Positions 16,160 through 25,294 of a stretch of DNA of 64,000 nt are shown piece by piece. The stretch lies in the NCBI RefSeq assembly GCF_039822625.1, contig NZ_JBDLLG010000005.1:124001-188000 (forward strand). Reading direction: 5' to 3'. Source of the DNA: Marinimicrobium locisalis (GTDB taxonomy: Bacteria > Pseudomonadota > Gammaproteobacteria > Pseudomonadales > Cellvibrionaceae). The notes beneath the pieces were generated by a model that did no database searches, was not told the origin of the DNA, and worked only from the letters and a program-made list of their open reading frames with translations. Both the position numbers and the translations under genes were made by a program. How positions within the stretch are numbered: the stretch's first letter is position 1; the number at the start of each line of letters is the position of its first letter.

Positions 16160-16765
16160 CTAATCCAACTCAAAGACAAAACGATTCTTTACCCCGTGAA
16201 CCGCGACTGCCGTTCCGTCCTGCACCCGTGGCTGATACTTGAACTGCTCGGCCGCGGCAATGGCTGCGCGATCAAAGACCGATGTCGCCCTGCCATCGGT
16301 GGTGACCCCTTCAAGCACGACCACGTTTCTCGTTCTGCCGGTCTCCGTCACGGTATACGACACCGTCACAAACCCTTCGATGCCTCGGTTCAATGCCATA
16401 CGCGGATATTGAGGAGCCACTTTCACCATCGGCATCAAGTCGCCTCCGCTGTAGCCGCCAAGGTCGGTCCCGGCGCGCTCGACCGTCGGCACCACTATGC
16501 TGATGTCCGTCACGGCCGCCACCTGAGTATCCGGCAGGGGTTCGGTGATCGGCTGAGGCTGGCTCGCCGGCGGGTCCGGTCTGACAGGCGCATCGTCGTA
16601 GATGGTCTCCAGTTCCGTTTTCGGCATGACAACGGGCTCAATTTTGGGAGGGTCGGTCACGACGGGCGCTTCGAAATTTGTGTTGATTAAGGAATACATT
16701 AATAGCAGCAGACCAGCGGTGGTAACGACGGCCATGGGCGGGGCATAGACTTGAGAGGCTCTCAT
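16160..16765 (-). CDS. tonB: TonB-family energy transducer
   Basis: A 201-aa protein from ATG 16765, chosen for the AAGGAG site 9 bases upstream (an alternative TTG is at 16792). It has one N-terminal membrane anchor (MAVVTTAGLLLLMYSLI), a Pro-rich periplasmic linker (RPDPPASQPQPITEPLPD) and a C-terminal TonB domain with VAPQYPRMALNRGIEGFVTV and FKYQPRVQDGTAV. TonB carries the proton-motive force to outer-membrane receptors. ExbB/ExbD are not adjacent. A Fur-box-like site directly upstream suggests iron regulation. Confidence 0.9.
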   Translation of the reverse strand: MRASQVYAPPMAVVTTAGLLLLMYSLINTNFEAPVVTDPPKIEPVVMPKTELETIYDDAPVRPDPPASQPQPITEPLPDTQVAAVTDISIVVPTVERAGTDLGGYSGGDLMPMVKVAPQYPRMALNRGIEGFVTVSYTVTETGRTRNVVVLEGVTTDGRATSVFDRAAIAAAEQFKYQPRVQDGTAVAVHGVKNRFVFELD

Positions 16766-16800
16766 AGGCTTTATTCTCCTTTTTGGATTCAAGCTGTCAG

Positions 16801-16819
16801 TGAAATCATTATCATTGAC
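16801..16819 (-). promoter_or_regulatory. Candidate Fur box upstream of the tonB-like gene
   Basis: The minus strand reads GTCAATGATAATGATTTCA, with an uninterrupted AATGATAAT core and 13 of 19 matches to GATAATGATAATCATTATC. It lies 35 bases before the start codon, a place where Fur would block transcription. Confidence 0.65.
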
Positions 16820-17014
16820 ACTTAAAGCGTAGTTCGGCGCCCCACCGCCGGCAAAGACGAATTGGAAATATTGAGAATGTCCCCAGTGCCCTTATGGCGC
16901 ATAACGGCCGATGCGCCGCCCCACCAATTGCACTCTTCCCGCGCTTTCGGTACCTTGCGCGTTTCTTTATAGTAGCTCTGTTTCTCCCTTCTTTATATTG
17001 AGGTATGACCCCCC

Positions 17015-18676
17015 ATGGCGCAGTACGTCTATAGCATGAACCGGGTTGGCAAGGTGGTGCCACCCAAAAGAGAGATTCTGAAGGACATTTCCCTATCGTT
17101 CTTCCCTGGCGCCAAAATTGGTGTTTTGGGCCTGAATGGCGCGGGTAAATCCACATTGCTGAAAATTATGGCCGGGGTCGATAAGGACTACAACGGCGAA
17201 GCGCGGCCCATGCCGGGTATTTCCGTGGGCTACCTGTCCCAGGAGCCGCAGCTGGACCCCGAAAAAGACGTGCGCGGCAACGTGGAAGACGGCGTGCGCG
17301 AGGCGGTGGATGCCCTGGCGGAGCTGGAGCAGCTGTATGCGGCCTATGCCGAACCGGATGCGGACTTTGACGCGCTGGCCAAGCGCCAGGGTGAGCTGGA
17401 AGACATAATCACCGCGTGGGACGCCCACAATCTGGACCACATGCTGGAGGTGGCCGCGGACGCCCTGCGCCTGCCGCCCTGGGACGCGGAGGTAACCAAG
17501 CTCTCCGGCGGTGAGCGTCGCCGGGTGGCGCTGTGCCGCCTGCTGCTGTCCAAGCCGGACATGCTGCTGTTGGACGAACCGACCAACCACTTGGATGCCG
17601 AGAGTGTCTTCTGGCTGGAGCAGTTCCTGCAGAAGTTCTCGGGCACCGTGGTGGCCATTACCCACGACCGCTACTTCCTGGACAACGCCGCTGGCTGGAT
17701 TCTGGAACTGGACCGCGGCCACGGCATTCCCTACGAGGGCAACTACAGCGACTGGCTGGAGGCGAAAGAGAAGCGCCTGGAGCAGGAGTCCAAGTCCGAA
17801 GCGGCCCACCAGAAAGCGGTCAAGGCCGAGCTGGAGTGGGTCCGCCAGAACCCTAAAGGCCGCCAGTCCAAGAACAAGGCTCGCCTGGCCCGGTTCGATG
17901 AGTTGCAGAGCCAGGAATTCCAGGCCCGCAACGAGACCAACGAAATCTACATTCCGCCGGGCGAACGCCTGGGGGATAAGGTCATTGAGCTGGAGAACGT
18001 CTCCAAGGGTTACGGCGACCGCCTGCTGATCGACAACCTGACCATGAGTGTGCCCAAAGGGGCGGTCGTAGGTATTGTTGGCGGCAATGGCGCCGGTAAG
18101 TCCACCCTCTTCCGGATGATTGCCGGCACCGAAGAGCCCGACAGCGGTACCATTACCTTGGGTGAGACCGTGGATGTGGCTTACGTGGAGCAGAGCCGAG
18201 AGAACCTGAAAGACGACCAGACCGTGTGGGAAGCCATTTCCGACGGGCAGGACATTCTGCGCATCGGCAACTACGAAGTGAACTCCCGCTCCTACGTGGG
18301 CCGGTTCAACTTCAAGGGCTCGGACCAGCAGAAACGCGTGGGTGAACTCTCCGGCGGTGAGCGCGGCCGGTTGCACCTGGCCAACACCCTGAAGCAGGGC
18401 GCCAACGTGCTGCTGTTGGACGAACCTTCCAACGACCTGGACATTGAAACCCTGCGGGCTCTGGAAGAGGCGATTCTGGCCTTCCCCGGGTGCGTGATGG
18501 TGATTTCGCACGACCGCTGGTTCCTGGATCGGGTCGCCACGCACATACTGGGGTATGAAGGGGATTCCGAGGTGGTGTTCTTTGAAGGCAACTACACCGA
18601 GTACCACGAGGATTTTGTGCAGCGTAAGGGGGAGGACGCTCAGCCGCGTCGGGTGAAGTATAAGCCGTTGAAGTAA
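17015..18676 (+). CDS. ettA: EttA, energy-dependent translational throttle (ABC-F)
   Basis: A 553-aa cytoplasmic ABC-F protein with two ATP-binding domains and no membrane segment. Walker A motifs are GLNGAGKST and GGNGAGKST; signature motifs are KLSGGERRRVALCRLL and ELSGGERGRLHLANTL; Walker B motifs are LLLDEPTNHLD and LLLDEPSNDLD. Residues from about 95 to 150 form the EttA arm insertion, and the terminal RRVKYKPLK block is typical. Family length is about 555. EttA binds the ribosomal E site and gates the first peptide bond according to ATP/ADP ratio. Confidence 0.97.
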   Translation: MAQYVYSMNRVGKVVPPKREILKDISLSFFPGAKIGVLGLNGAGKSTLLKIMAGVDKDYNGEARPMPGISVGYLSQEPQLDPEKDVRGNVEDGVREAVDALAELEQLYAAYAEPDADFDALAKRQGELEDIITAWDAHNLDHMLEVAADALRLPPWDAEVTKLSGGERRRVALCRLLLSKPDMLLLDEPTNHLDAESVFWLEQFLQKFSGTVVAITHDRYFLDNAAGWILELDRGHGIPYEGNYSDWLEAKEKRLEQESKSEAAHQKAVKAELEWVRQNPKGRQSKNKARLARFDELQSQEFQARNETNEIYIPPGERLGDKVIELENVSKGYGDRLLIDNLTMSVPKGAVVGIVGGNGAGKSTLFRMIAGTEEPDSGTITLGETVDVAYVEQSRENLKDDQTVWEAISDGQDILRIGNYEVNSRSYVGRFNFKGSDQQKRVGELSGGERGRLHLANTLKQGANVLLLDEPSNDLDIETLRALEEAILAFPGCVMVISHDRWFLDRVATHILGYEGDSEVVFFEGNYTEYHEDFVQRKGEDAQPRRVKYKPLK

Positions 18677-18705
18677 CGAGGACTCCGTTAGCAGGCTCTG
18701 TGGTG

Positions 18706-18766
18706 GATTGTCGGATTACGGCCCTTCGGGCCTAATCCGCCTACCAGACTAATCCGACCTGCGGGG
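18706..18766. repeat. Dispersed palindrome, GTCGGATTACG family
   Basis: TTGTCGGATTACGGCCC then TTCGGGCCTAATCCGCCTAC forms a near-perfect stem-loop, followed by a partial second copy (CTAATCCGACCTGCGG). It could also act as transcription end signal between ettA and the convergent gene. Related elements are at 3337-3376 and 28679-28729. Confidence 0.6.
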
Positions 18767-18812
18767 CATTTTACGGGAGCTGGCTCGCGAGGCTAAACGG
18801 CCCGCCCTTCCG

Positions 18813-20039
18813 TCAGCCGCCGTTAAACCACCGGGAGAGGGCCTTTTCCACATCGACGCCCACGATGATAACGCCCACCGGGGCCCCGCTTTCCGGGTGG
18901 TAGACCGGGCGGCTTACGCTGATCTGAAACCGCTGGGTGGACTCATCGTTTCTGACCGGACTGAACTGTAGTTGGCCCGGCTCAAGCTCCCATGCCTGCG
19001 TGAACTTGGCCTCATCACCTTGCCAAAAGTCGGAGGTGATCTTGCTTACCGCGATGTTGAACCCTCGTCGGTCAGTCACAATAATCTCGGTCAATATGCC
19101 GCCCTGATCCGCTTCCAGCACTCGCAACTCATCCGAAAGGGGACCATCGACCAGCCGGCCCACACTCTCCCCATTACCCTGCCGAAACGCCTCACGCCAC
19201 TCTTCATCCAACAATTCACGCTTCTTGGCGCTCCAGCCCTCGCGCTGTTCGCTGTAGGCGATCACCGTCTTCGCCAGATCCCGACCTTCAATCCATTCGT
19301 CCAGAACGGGGGTTAGCCATCGGTGAGTTTCTGCCTGCTCTTCTGCGGACACCACGAAGCTCGCTGGAGCGCAGGGAAATATCTGGGCATTGAATCGGGC
19401 AAGAAAGCCGGGATGCTCTTCCAGAAACCCATTACCAAAGTAGACACCCAGCGGCATGTAACGCATAAAGCGGTGCTCATAGCGTTCTGAGCCAATCCCG
19501 AGCTCGGACAAAATGGCCCCCATGTGTTCCCGATCAGCCACAAACGTGTCGATGCGATCACTGACCATGAGCTTAACCAGTTGAGGGAGAGAGTTAACCC
19601 GCAAATGCACCGAATAGCCATGTTGATCCAGCCAAAGCGCTTGATGACTGCCCAGTACGGCACCGATTCGTACCTCCTTCCCCCCACTCTCTGGTTCATC
19701 GGTACCGGCGGGCCAGTACCAGTACCAGCTCTCCAGAACCAGCGGCGCGGAAAGCTCCGCGTACTCTTCCACTTTCCCCGAGGCGATGGCGGTAAAAAAA
19801 CCATCTACCCGTCCGGTGGACACTTCCTGGCGGGCACGGAGCCAGGGCATGCGCTGGACCGAGGGCGAATACCCGAGCTTGGAGAAGATGCACTGAACGT
19901 GCTTAATGGAGCCGCCCCCGCGGTTGTAGAACTGGTCAAAATCCGACACGTTGGTGCCGAGCGACACCTCCTCCGCCAGGGCGGGGGTGCACAGCTTCCA
20001 GAAAAGGACAACGACGATAAAGCAGCGGCTTCCGAGCAT
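18813..20039 (-). CDS. Periplasmic solute-binding (SBP_bac_3-like) protein with C-terminal Cache-like domain
   Basis: A 408-aa exported protein: signal peptide 1-22 (FIVVVLFWKLCTPALA), then a family-3-type binding domain to about residue 245 (MPWLRARQEVSTGRVDGFF, VRIGAVLGSHQALWLD, NSLPQLVKLMVSDRIDTFVADRE). The C-terminal 150 residues (LTEIIVTDRRGFNIAVSK, FWQGDEAKF, SRPVYHPESGAPVGVIIVGVD) look like a single Cache/PDC sensor domain as found outside chemoreceptors. There is no membrane segment after it and no kinase, cyclase or permease next door, so its output partner is unknown. A free-standing fusion of this sort is uncommon. Confidence 0.7.
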   Translation of the reverse strand: MLGSRCFIVVVLFWKLCTPALAEEVSLGTNVSDFDQFYNRGGGSIKHVQCIFSKLGYSPSVQRMPWLRARQEVSTGRVDGFFTAIASGKVEEYAELSAPLVLESWYWYWPAGTDEPESGGKEVRIGAVLGSHQALWLDQHGYSVHLRVNSLPQLVKLMVSDRIDTFVADREHMGAILSELGIGSERYEHRFMRYMPLGVYFGNGFLEEHPGFLARFNAQIFPCAPASFVVSAEEQAETHRWLTPVLDEWIEGRDLAKTVIAYSEQREGWSAKKRELLDEEWREAFRQGNGESVGRLVDGPLSDELRVLEADQGGILTEIIVTDRRGFNIAVSKITSDFWQGDEAKFTQAWELEPGQLQFSPVRNDESTQRFQISVSRPVYHPESGAPVGVIIVGVDVEKALSRWFNGG

Positions 20040-20097
20040 CAGGGGGGCTCCGGTTAGAGCCCTCAGTATAGCAAGTGAAACAGCACCGGGTTAGTTT

Positions 20098-20508
20098 TTA
20101 GTCAGTCCGTGTGGCTCGGCGCTCCTGAGGCACCAGGTGGGAAAGATCCAGGCTGACTTTAATTTCCGGCGCGAGCCGCTTAAGCACAAACGCTGCCCAA
20201 CTAACCCGTCCGGAAAATGACAAGGGCAAGGCGGCGTTCAGCAAAACGGTACGATGGCCTCCGGCGGGACAGCGGTCCACCGGAACCCGGTGTTCGCCCG
20301 AGCCGTCTCGGTAGACTAGCTCAAGTTGCAACGGCTGCATGGCGCCGGCCGGAGTTTTGAGCCAAACCGCCATATCAAACCAGCCCATCCAACTGCCCTG
20401 GGCCATAGCGGAACGGTGACTACTAAACTGCTCGGGCGGAATTTCGGTGACCACCCAGTCGCGGGCTTCGGTGTCAGCGGTGGGTGCGGAACGCATTAAC
20501 AGCGCCAT
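20098..20508 (-). CDS. Conserved-looking hypothetical protein
   Basis: A 136-aa protein with no signal peptide or membrane segment and an unremarkable composition. WMGWFDMAVWLKT and a predicted beta-rich centre (LQLELVYRDGSGEHRVPV, GHRTVLLNAALPLSFSGRVSW) suggest a small beta-sandwich-like fold, but I do not recognise a family. It stands alone, upstream of the solute-binding/Cache gene by 58 bases on the same strand, so it may be cotranscribed with it. Confidence 0.6.
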   Translation of the reverse strand: MALLMRSAPTADTEARDWVVTEIPPEQFSSHRSAMAQGSWMGWFDMAVWLKTPAGAMQPLQLELVYRDGSGEHRVPVDRCPAGGHRTVLLNAALPLSFSGRVSWAAFVLKRLAPEIKVSLDLSHLVPQERRATRTD

Positions 20509-20772
20509 GGTGTTACCCCTGTTTCAATACCTCTAATGATTTGGCAAGACTACACTCGAGCTCAGGCAATTACTGAGACCGAATAGACACTTCGCACGCC
20601 ACTTACTCCGCAAAAATGACAATTCCCGGCCAGAGGTGACAATTTTCGACCAAAACAGCCCCTTCTAGCGGTCGAACCAGGCGCGAGCATCCCGTCCTCA
20701 TTTGTGCTAATATTCGTCGCGCTTTTTCACCCCTTCTGTCACCTAATTCCGCTCTTACATACGGAAGCCAAG

Positions 20773-22224
20773 ATGCCTCAGAACACTCTCTCTGTTTCTG
20801 GACTGCTGGGCCTGCTACTGGCTCTGCTCAGCCCGTCCGTGTCCGCTGCCGTGGGCAGCATTGATCTTACCTCCAGCGGCGTCGGCTACTTCGCCCTGGC
20901 CGTTTTCACCCTCGCCTACATCCTGGTAATGAGTGAGGAAAAGCTTCACCTGCGCAAATCCAAACCGGTGCTGGTCGCCGCCGGTATCATCTGGATGCTC
21001 ATCGGTTGGGTCTACGTTCAGGGCGGCATGGCCGCTGAATCGGAATACGCCTTCCGCCATACGCTGTTGGAATTTGCCGAACTGATGCTGTTCCTGCTGG
21101 TGGCGATGACCTATATCAACGCCCTGGAAGAGCGCCGCCTGTTCGATGTGCTGCGGGCGTGGATGGTGCGCAAGGGCTTCAACTACAAGACCCTGTTCTG
21201 GTTGACCGGCCTGCTGTCTTTTTTCATTTCACCCATCGCTGATAACCTTACCACCGCCCTGCTGATGTGTGCCGTGGTCATCAAGATGGCACCGGAAGAC
21301 AACCGCTTTATCAACCTGTGCTGCGTCAATATTGTGATAGCGGCGAACGCCGGCGGTGCCTTCAGCCCCTTTGGCGATATCACCACGCTGATGGTGTGGC
21401 AGGCCGGCATCGTCAAGTTCCAGGAGTTCTTCAGCCTGTTCCTGCCCTCCCTGGTGAATTACGCCATCCCCGCGCTGGTGATGAGCTTTTTCGTGGAAGA
21501 CCGCAAACCGGCGGCGGTGTACGAGGAGGTGGAGCTCAAGCGCGGTGCCCTGCGCATTATGGCCCTGTTCCTGCTCACCATTGCCACCGCCGTCTGCTAC
21601 CACACCTTTCTGCATTTACCGCCGGTGGCGGGCATGATGATGGGGCTGGGTTACCTGCAGTTTTTTGGCTTTTTCCTGCGCCGCACGCTGCCCGGCTCCC
21701 TCGCTCGCAAGCGTGCCCTGGCCGAACAAGCCGGGGACGAGGCGGCGCTGCGCCGCCTGGGCAGCGTGGTGCCCTTTGATGTGTTCAACCGGGTGGCACG
21801 CGCCGAGTGGGATACGCTGCTGTTCTTCTATGGCGTGGTGATGTGCGTGGGGGGGCTGGGCTTTATGGGCTACCTGGCGCTGATGTCCGACGTGCTCTAC
21901 AACGGTTTCGGCCCGACGTTTGCCAACATCACGCTGGGGGTCGCCTCAGCCCTCATCGATAACATTCCGGTGATGTTTGCGGTACTGACCATGGAGCCGG
22001 AAATGTCCCACGGCCAGTGGCTGCTAATCACCCTCACTGCGGGTACGGGGGGCAGTCTGCTGTCCATCGGCTCGGCCGCCGGGGTGGCACTGATGGGCCA
22101 GGCGCGCGGGGCCTATACCTTTTTCGGCCACCTGAAATGGGCTCCGGTCATCGCCCTGGGCTACGCCGCCGGCATTCTGGTGCATCTGTGGCTGAACGTG
22201 GAGAGCTTCTCCCTGTTCGGCTAA
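20773..22224 (+). CDS. nhaD: NhaD-type Na+/H+ antiporter
   Basis: A 483-aa inner-membrane protein from ATG 20773 (GGAAG upstream; an in-frame GTG at 20704 is less likely). About 11-12 hydrophobic helices follow a short N-terminal hydrophobic leader ending SPSVSAA. Signature blocks are FFISPIADNLTTALLMCAVV, VNIVIAANAGGAFSPFGDIT and GVASALIDNIPVMFAVLTM, the last two with the polar residues of the ion path in the ArsB/NhaD superfamily. NhaD exports Na+ or Li+ in exchange for protons and is common in marine gammaproteobacteria. Confidence 0.93.
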   Translation: MPQNTLSVSGLLGLLLALLSPSVSAAVGSIDLTSSGVGYFALAVFTLAYILVMSEEKLHLRKSKPVLVAAGIIWMLIGWVYVQGGMAAESEYAFRHTLLEFAELMLFLLVAMTYINALEERRLFDVLRAWMVRKGFNYKTLFWLTGLLSFFISPIADNLTTALLMCAVVIKMAPEDNRFINLCCVNIVIAANAGGAFSPFGDITTLMVWQAGIVKFQEFFSLFLPSLVNYAIPALVMSFFVEDRKPAAVYEEVELKRGALRIMALFLLTIATAVCYHTFLHLPPVAGMMMGLGYLQFFGFFLRRTLPGSLARKRALAEQAGDEAALRRLGSVVPFDVFNRVARAEWDTLLFFYGVVMCVGGLGFMGYLALMSDVLYNGFGPTFANITLGVASALIDNIPVMFAVLTMEPEMSHGQWLLITLTAGTGGSLLSIGSAAGVALMGQARGAYTFFGHLKWAPVIALGYAAGILVHLWLNVESFSLFG

Positions 22225-22240
22225 GGGTTTTACTTTACGG

Positions 22241-22306
22241 GCCGCTGAAGGCTGTGTCCTTACGAGCCGCTGAAGGCTGTGTCCTTCCGAGCCGCTGAAG
22301 GCTCAC
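22241..22306 (+). repeat. Tandem 25-bp repeat, 2.6 copies
   Basis: Units GCCGCTGAAGGCTGTGTCCTTacga start at 22241 and 22266, and a partial third at 22291. The two full copies differ at one base. Non-coding, between the convergent nhaD and kinase genes. Confidence 0.85.
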
Positions 22307-22314
22307 CCCCGGCA

Positions 22315-23229
22315 TCAAGCGTTGAGGGGGTTGAGCCAGGCGGCGCCTCTGACACCACTGGAGTCGCCGTGCACCGCGCGGACCACCGGAGTGTCGCACT
22401 CCCCTCCAAACACGTAGTTCGGCAGCAGCGCTGGAACGCGGTCGTAGATTGCCGCCATGTTGGACACCCCGCCCCCCACGACAATCACATCCGGGTCGAG
22501 CACGTTAATCACCGCAGCGAACCCGCGCGCCAAGCACTCGATATAATCATTGATAACCATGACCGCCGCCCGCTCGCCGGCCTCGGCCCGCTCGGCTATT
22601 TCGCTACCCTGGAGAGTCTCGCCCGTCATACGTTCATAGGACAGGCACAAGCCCGTGCCGGAGAGGAAGGTCTCCTGACAGCCAAAACGGCCACAGTAGC
22701 ACCGGCGGGATTGAAGCTCGGTTTCAGACGTCCAGGGCAAGGGGTTGTGACCCCACTCGCCGGCCACCCCGTTGGGGCCGGCCACCGCCTCGCCACGGCG
22801 AGCCAGGCCCGCCCCGCAGCCGGTGCCCAGGATGGCCGCAAATGTATACTCGTAGCCGGCCGCGGCACCGTCGGTCGCTTCGGAGACCGCCAGGCAGTTG
22901 GCGTCATTGGTGACCTTCACCTCCCGCCCCAGTCGTTTGGAAAGGTCCGCCTGAAGGGGTTTACCGTTGAGCCACGTGGAGTTGGCGTTTTTGACCAGAC
23001 CGGTCTTGCGGGATACGGAGCCCGGAATGCCCACCCCCACGGGCAACGCCCCGGCCCCGGCCTGGGCCTCCGCTTGCTCAACCAACCCACTGATTGCCTC
23101 AACGGTGGCGGCATAATCATCCCGAACGGTGGGGATGCGAGTGCGAAACAAGGTCTCGCTGTCGCCGTTTAGAAGAATCACTTCGGTTTTGGTGCCGCCA
23201 AGATCAATGCCGATGCGCCGCTGGGTCAT
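22315..23229 (-). CDS. mak: ROK-family fructokinase (Mak-like)
   Basis: A 304-aa sugar kinase from ATG 23229. IGIDLGGTKTEVILL is the phosphate-binding start, VKNANSTWLNGKPL and DANCLAVSEATDGAAAG hold substrate residues with the catalytic Asp, and CYCGRFGC supplies the zinc-binding cysteines of ROK proteins. VINVLDPDVIVVGGG and HGDSSGVRGAAWL complete the adenosine site. Long stretches match my memory of E. coli Mak (ATP:D-fructose 6-phosphotransferase). It faces nhaD convergently and has no sugar operon around it. Confidence 0.88.
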   Translation of the reverse strand: MTQRRIGIDLGGTKTEVILLNGDSETLFRTRIPTVRDDYAATVEAISGLVEQAEAQAGAGALPVGVGIPGSVSRKTGLVKNANSTWLNGKPLQADLSKRLGREVKVTNDANCLAVSEATDGAAAGYEYTFAAILGTGCGAGLARRGEAVAGPNGVAGEWGHNPLPWTSETELQSRRCYCGRFGCQETFLSGTGLCLSYERMTGETLQGSEIAERAEAGERAAVMVINDYIECLARGFAAVINVLDPDVIVVGGGVSNMAAIYDRVPALLPNYVFGGECDTPVVRAVHGDSSGVRGAAWLNPLNA

Positions 23230-23377
23230 AGTGGTTTCCGTTGCCGTTGGTAAGCGCGGGATTATAGGGAACCCCACTCGCCACACGCAAACCGCCGCTT
23301 GTTCCCATTAGAAAAGACGCTACAATTAAGGGGTAGCCCCTGACTAAAAAAGGGCAACCTTTTTGGAGAGATACGGT

Positions 23378-23752
23378 ATGACGGAATTTGTTGAACGCCG
23401 CCCGTTCAGCCGCATTCACTTTAACGCGCCAGCCGAACTGAGCCAGGGCGCGCTAAGCGTGGATGCACAAGTGCTCGACATTTCCCTAAAAGGGGCCCTA
23501 CTCGCCGTACCGGATAATACCGCTTTCGACGTCAGCACTTCTCTTTCTCTGAACATTCGCCTTAATGACAATGTCGACATTGCCATGGAGGGGCGAATTG
23601 CCCACCGCGAGCCGGGCCGCATCGGCGTGGCCTGCGAAACGATCGATCTGGAAAGCATCCAGCACTTACGGCGACTGGTGGAGTTAAACGTCGGAGATCC
23701 GGCGGTAATGGAACGCGAGCTTTCGGAGCTAATCCACGCCGCCACCCCCTGA
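23378..23752 (+). CDS. PilZ-domain protein
   Basis: A 124-aa protein from ATG 23378 (GGAGAG upstream). It is essentially a single PilZ domain: RRPFSR near residue 7 supplies the RxxxR c-di-GMP arm and DISLKG the (D/N)xSxxG motif, followed by beta strands (VDIAMEGRIAHREPGRIGVAC) and a C-terminal helix. It should bind c-di-GMP. Followed after 25 bases by a second PilZ gene. Confidence 0.88.
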   Translation: MTEFVERRPFSRIHFNAPAELSQGALSVDAQVLDISLKGALLAVPDNTAFDVSTSLSLNIRLNDNVDIAMEGRIAHREPGRIGVACETIDLESIQHLRRLVELNVGDPAVMERELSELIHAATP

Positions 23753-23777
23753 TCACGACGCTGTAGAGGAGACCCCC

Positions 23778-24146
23778 ATGCCCGCAATGGCTCCCCCCGA
23801 CCGCCGCGAACACTCCCGTTACCCGGTTCATGCTCGCGCTCAAGTGCTACACGACAGCCGTGGGTGGGATGTAAGGCTGTTGGATATGTCCTTCACAGGG
23901 GCGTGTCTCGCGATGGACAATGAACACCCTCTGCGCGAAGGAGATGAAATTAAACTGACGGTAGAGCTTGAAGAGGTGTCCTCGCCCGATGTGAGCGAGT
24001 TGCTGGACCACCAGCCGCGCAAGTGCTTGAGGTTGCGCGGCACCATGGTTTATCGGGACGCCGATTACGCCGGCGTTGAGTACTGCCCGCTCAGCGAAGT
24101 CGACCAGGTGTTGTTGGCGTTGCTGCTTTCCCGCCCCGAAGATTAA
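23778..24146 (+). CDS. PilZ-domain protein, second of a tandem pair
   Basis: A 122-aa protein with RREHSR (residues 7-12) and DMSFTG matching the two c-di-GMP-binding motifs of PilZ. It follows the first PilZ gene in the same orientation with GAGGAG before the ATG. The two proteins share the fold but are clearly diverged. Its last 56 bases overlap the 3' end of the convergent DoxX-like gene. Confidence 0.88.
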   Translation: MPAMAPPDRREHSRYPVHARAQVLHDSRGWDVRLLDMSFTGACLAMDNEHPLREGDEIKLTVELEEVSSPDVSELLDHQPRKCLRLRGTMVYRDADYAGVEYCPLSEVDQVLLALLLSRPED

Positions 24147-25095
24147 CCGGCGCTTTGCGTATCTCCGGCGCCGGTTGGTAAAACAACAGCAAAATGCCGC
24201 AGGCGAAAATAGGCAGGTGACCAATCAGTTCCACCCAGGCCATTTGATGCTCCCCGATTGAGAAAAAATAACTGTTGGTGGCCACCATAAACATAAACAA
24301 CACCGCCACCGTTAAACGGGGTACCCAGCCCGCCAGAAAGACCAGTCCAATCAACAGTTCCACCAAGCCGGCCGAATAGACGAATAGCCTGTCACTGTAG
24401 TTCAGCCCGGCCTGAGCCATAAAGTTGAAGTCGTACTGCTCAAGCAGGGATAGCGCGCGCATGGGATCATTAAGCTTTTCGGTAAACGCCAAACTCACCA
24501 GCGAGAAGCCAAGCAGCAAACGCACCAACAGCAACCCAAGGGGGGAGGGTCGCTCATCGGCAAACAGAACGATCCAGGCCAATGCCAGCAGTAGTGGGTA
24601 TTCGAGAACGAACAGCGGGTCCGACACGCTCGCCGCGACAAACAACAAGACAATGAGAGCAGCGCAAAGCCCCCGACCGCGGTCGAGCAACAGACCACTG
24701 TAAATAACCAGTTGCGCCGCCACGCCCGCGTAAAGGAGCGGCTCCGGCATGTGAATATGCGGCGCCAGAAAGGTGTTGGTAATGGCCGCGCCGAGAAAGT
24801 AAATCGCAATTAGGTAATACACCAACCGCAGTGGCCGGGTCGAGCGACTGTAGAGCCGACGGGGCGTCAATGAATACTGATGCGCAACGGCGTCCACCGC
24901 TTTTGCCAGGAAAAGCCCTGCCGCCAATAAAACACCCACTATGATCAACGTCGCCGGCTCCGGCATACCGCGATGGGTAGCCCCCGATGCGGGCTCGGAG
25001 AACCATTTGACATGAGCGACCACCGGTGACGCCCACAGTGTGGACACCGTTAAACCGACCATGCTCCATTTTCCGCTTATTTTTATTGTTGCCAT
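24091..25095 (-). CDS. DoxX-like integral membrane protein
   Basis: A 334-aa protein with eight or nine hydrophobic segments. The C-terminal 140 residues (LLLVRLLLGFSLVSLAFTEKL, YSAGLVELLIGLVFLAGWV, RLTVAVLFMFMVATN, ELIGHLPIFACGILLLF) resemble the four-helix DoxX/TQO-small-subunit fold. The first segment may be a signal (WSMVGLTVSTLWASPVVA). DoxX-type proteins act in quinone-linked redox chemistry in several species, but the role here is open. The 3' end overlaps the convergent PilZ gene by 56 bases. Confidence 0.65.
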   Translation of the reverse strand: MATIKISGKWSMVGLTVSTLWASPVVAHVKWFSEPASGATHRGMPEPATLIIVGVLLAAGLFLAKAVDAVAHQYSLTPRRLYSRSTRPLRLVYYLIAIYFLGAAITNTFLAPHIHMPEPLLYAGVAAQLVIYSGLLLDRGRGLCAALIVLLFVAASVSDPLFVLEYPLLLALAWIVLFADERPSPLGLLLVRLLLGFSLVSLAFTEKLNDPMRALSLLEQYDFNFMAQAGLNYSDRLFVYSAGLVELLIGLVFLAGWVPRLTVAVLFMFMVATNSYFFSIGEHQMAWVELIGHLPIFACGILLLFYQPAPEIRKAPVNLRGGKAATPTTPGRLR

Positions 25096-25229
25096 ACATT
25101 CACCCTAAGGCTGATGCGAATTGACGCAGGGAGCAAATCATAGTCCCTCTGAGCCTTTTCACCAGTAAAGGGTGGTAAGCGATGCCACCGATTGTTACGT
25201 TTGTGGCACAGTTAACAGGATGAGAAAAT

Positions 25230-25267
25230 TTTCGCGCCGACCTCCAGTGGAAGATCGGCGCGAAAAA
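25230..25267 (-). terminator. Terminator after betT
   Basis: TTTTCGCGCCGA (25230-25241) and TCGGCGCGAAAA (25256-25267) form a perfect 12-bp stem with A/T ends, 28 bases after the betT stop. The A/T flanks make it work in either direction. Confidence 0.85.
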
Positions 25268-25294
25268 CATTGGTAGGATAAATCAATAAAGCCC

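Noticed and set aside
17093..18607. A 504-codon frame antisense to ettA
   Set aside because: ettA has complete ABC-F motifs; the antisense translation is low-complexity His, Gln and Val-rich sequence typical of shadows.
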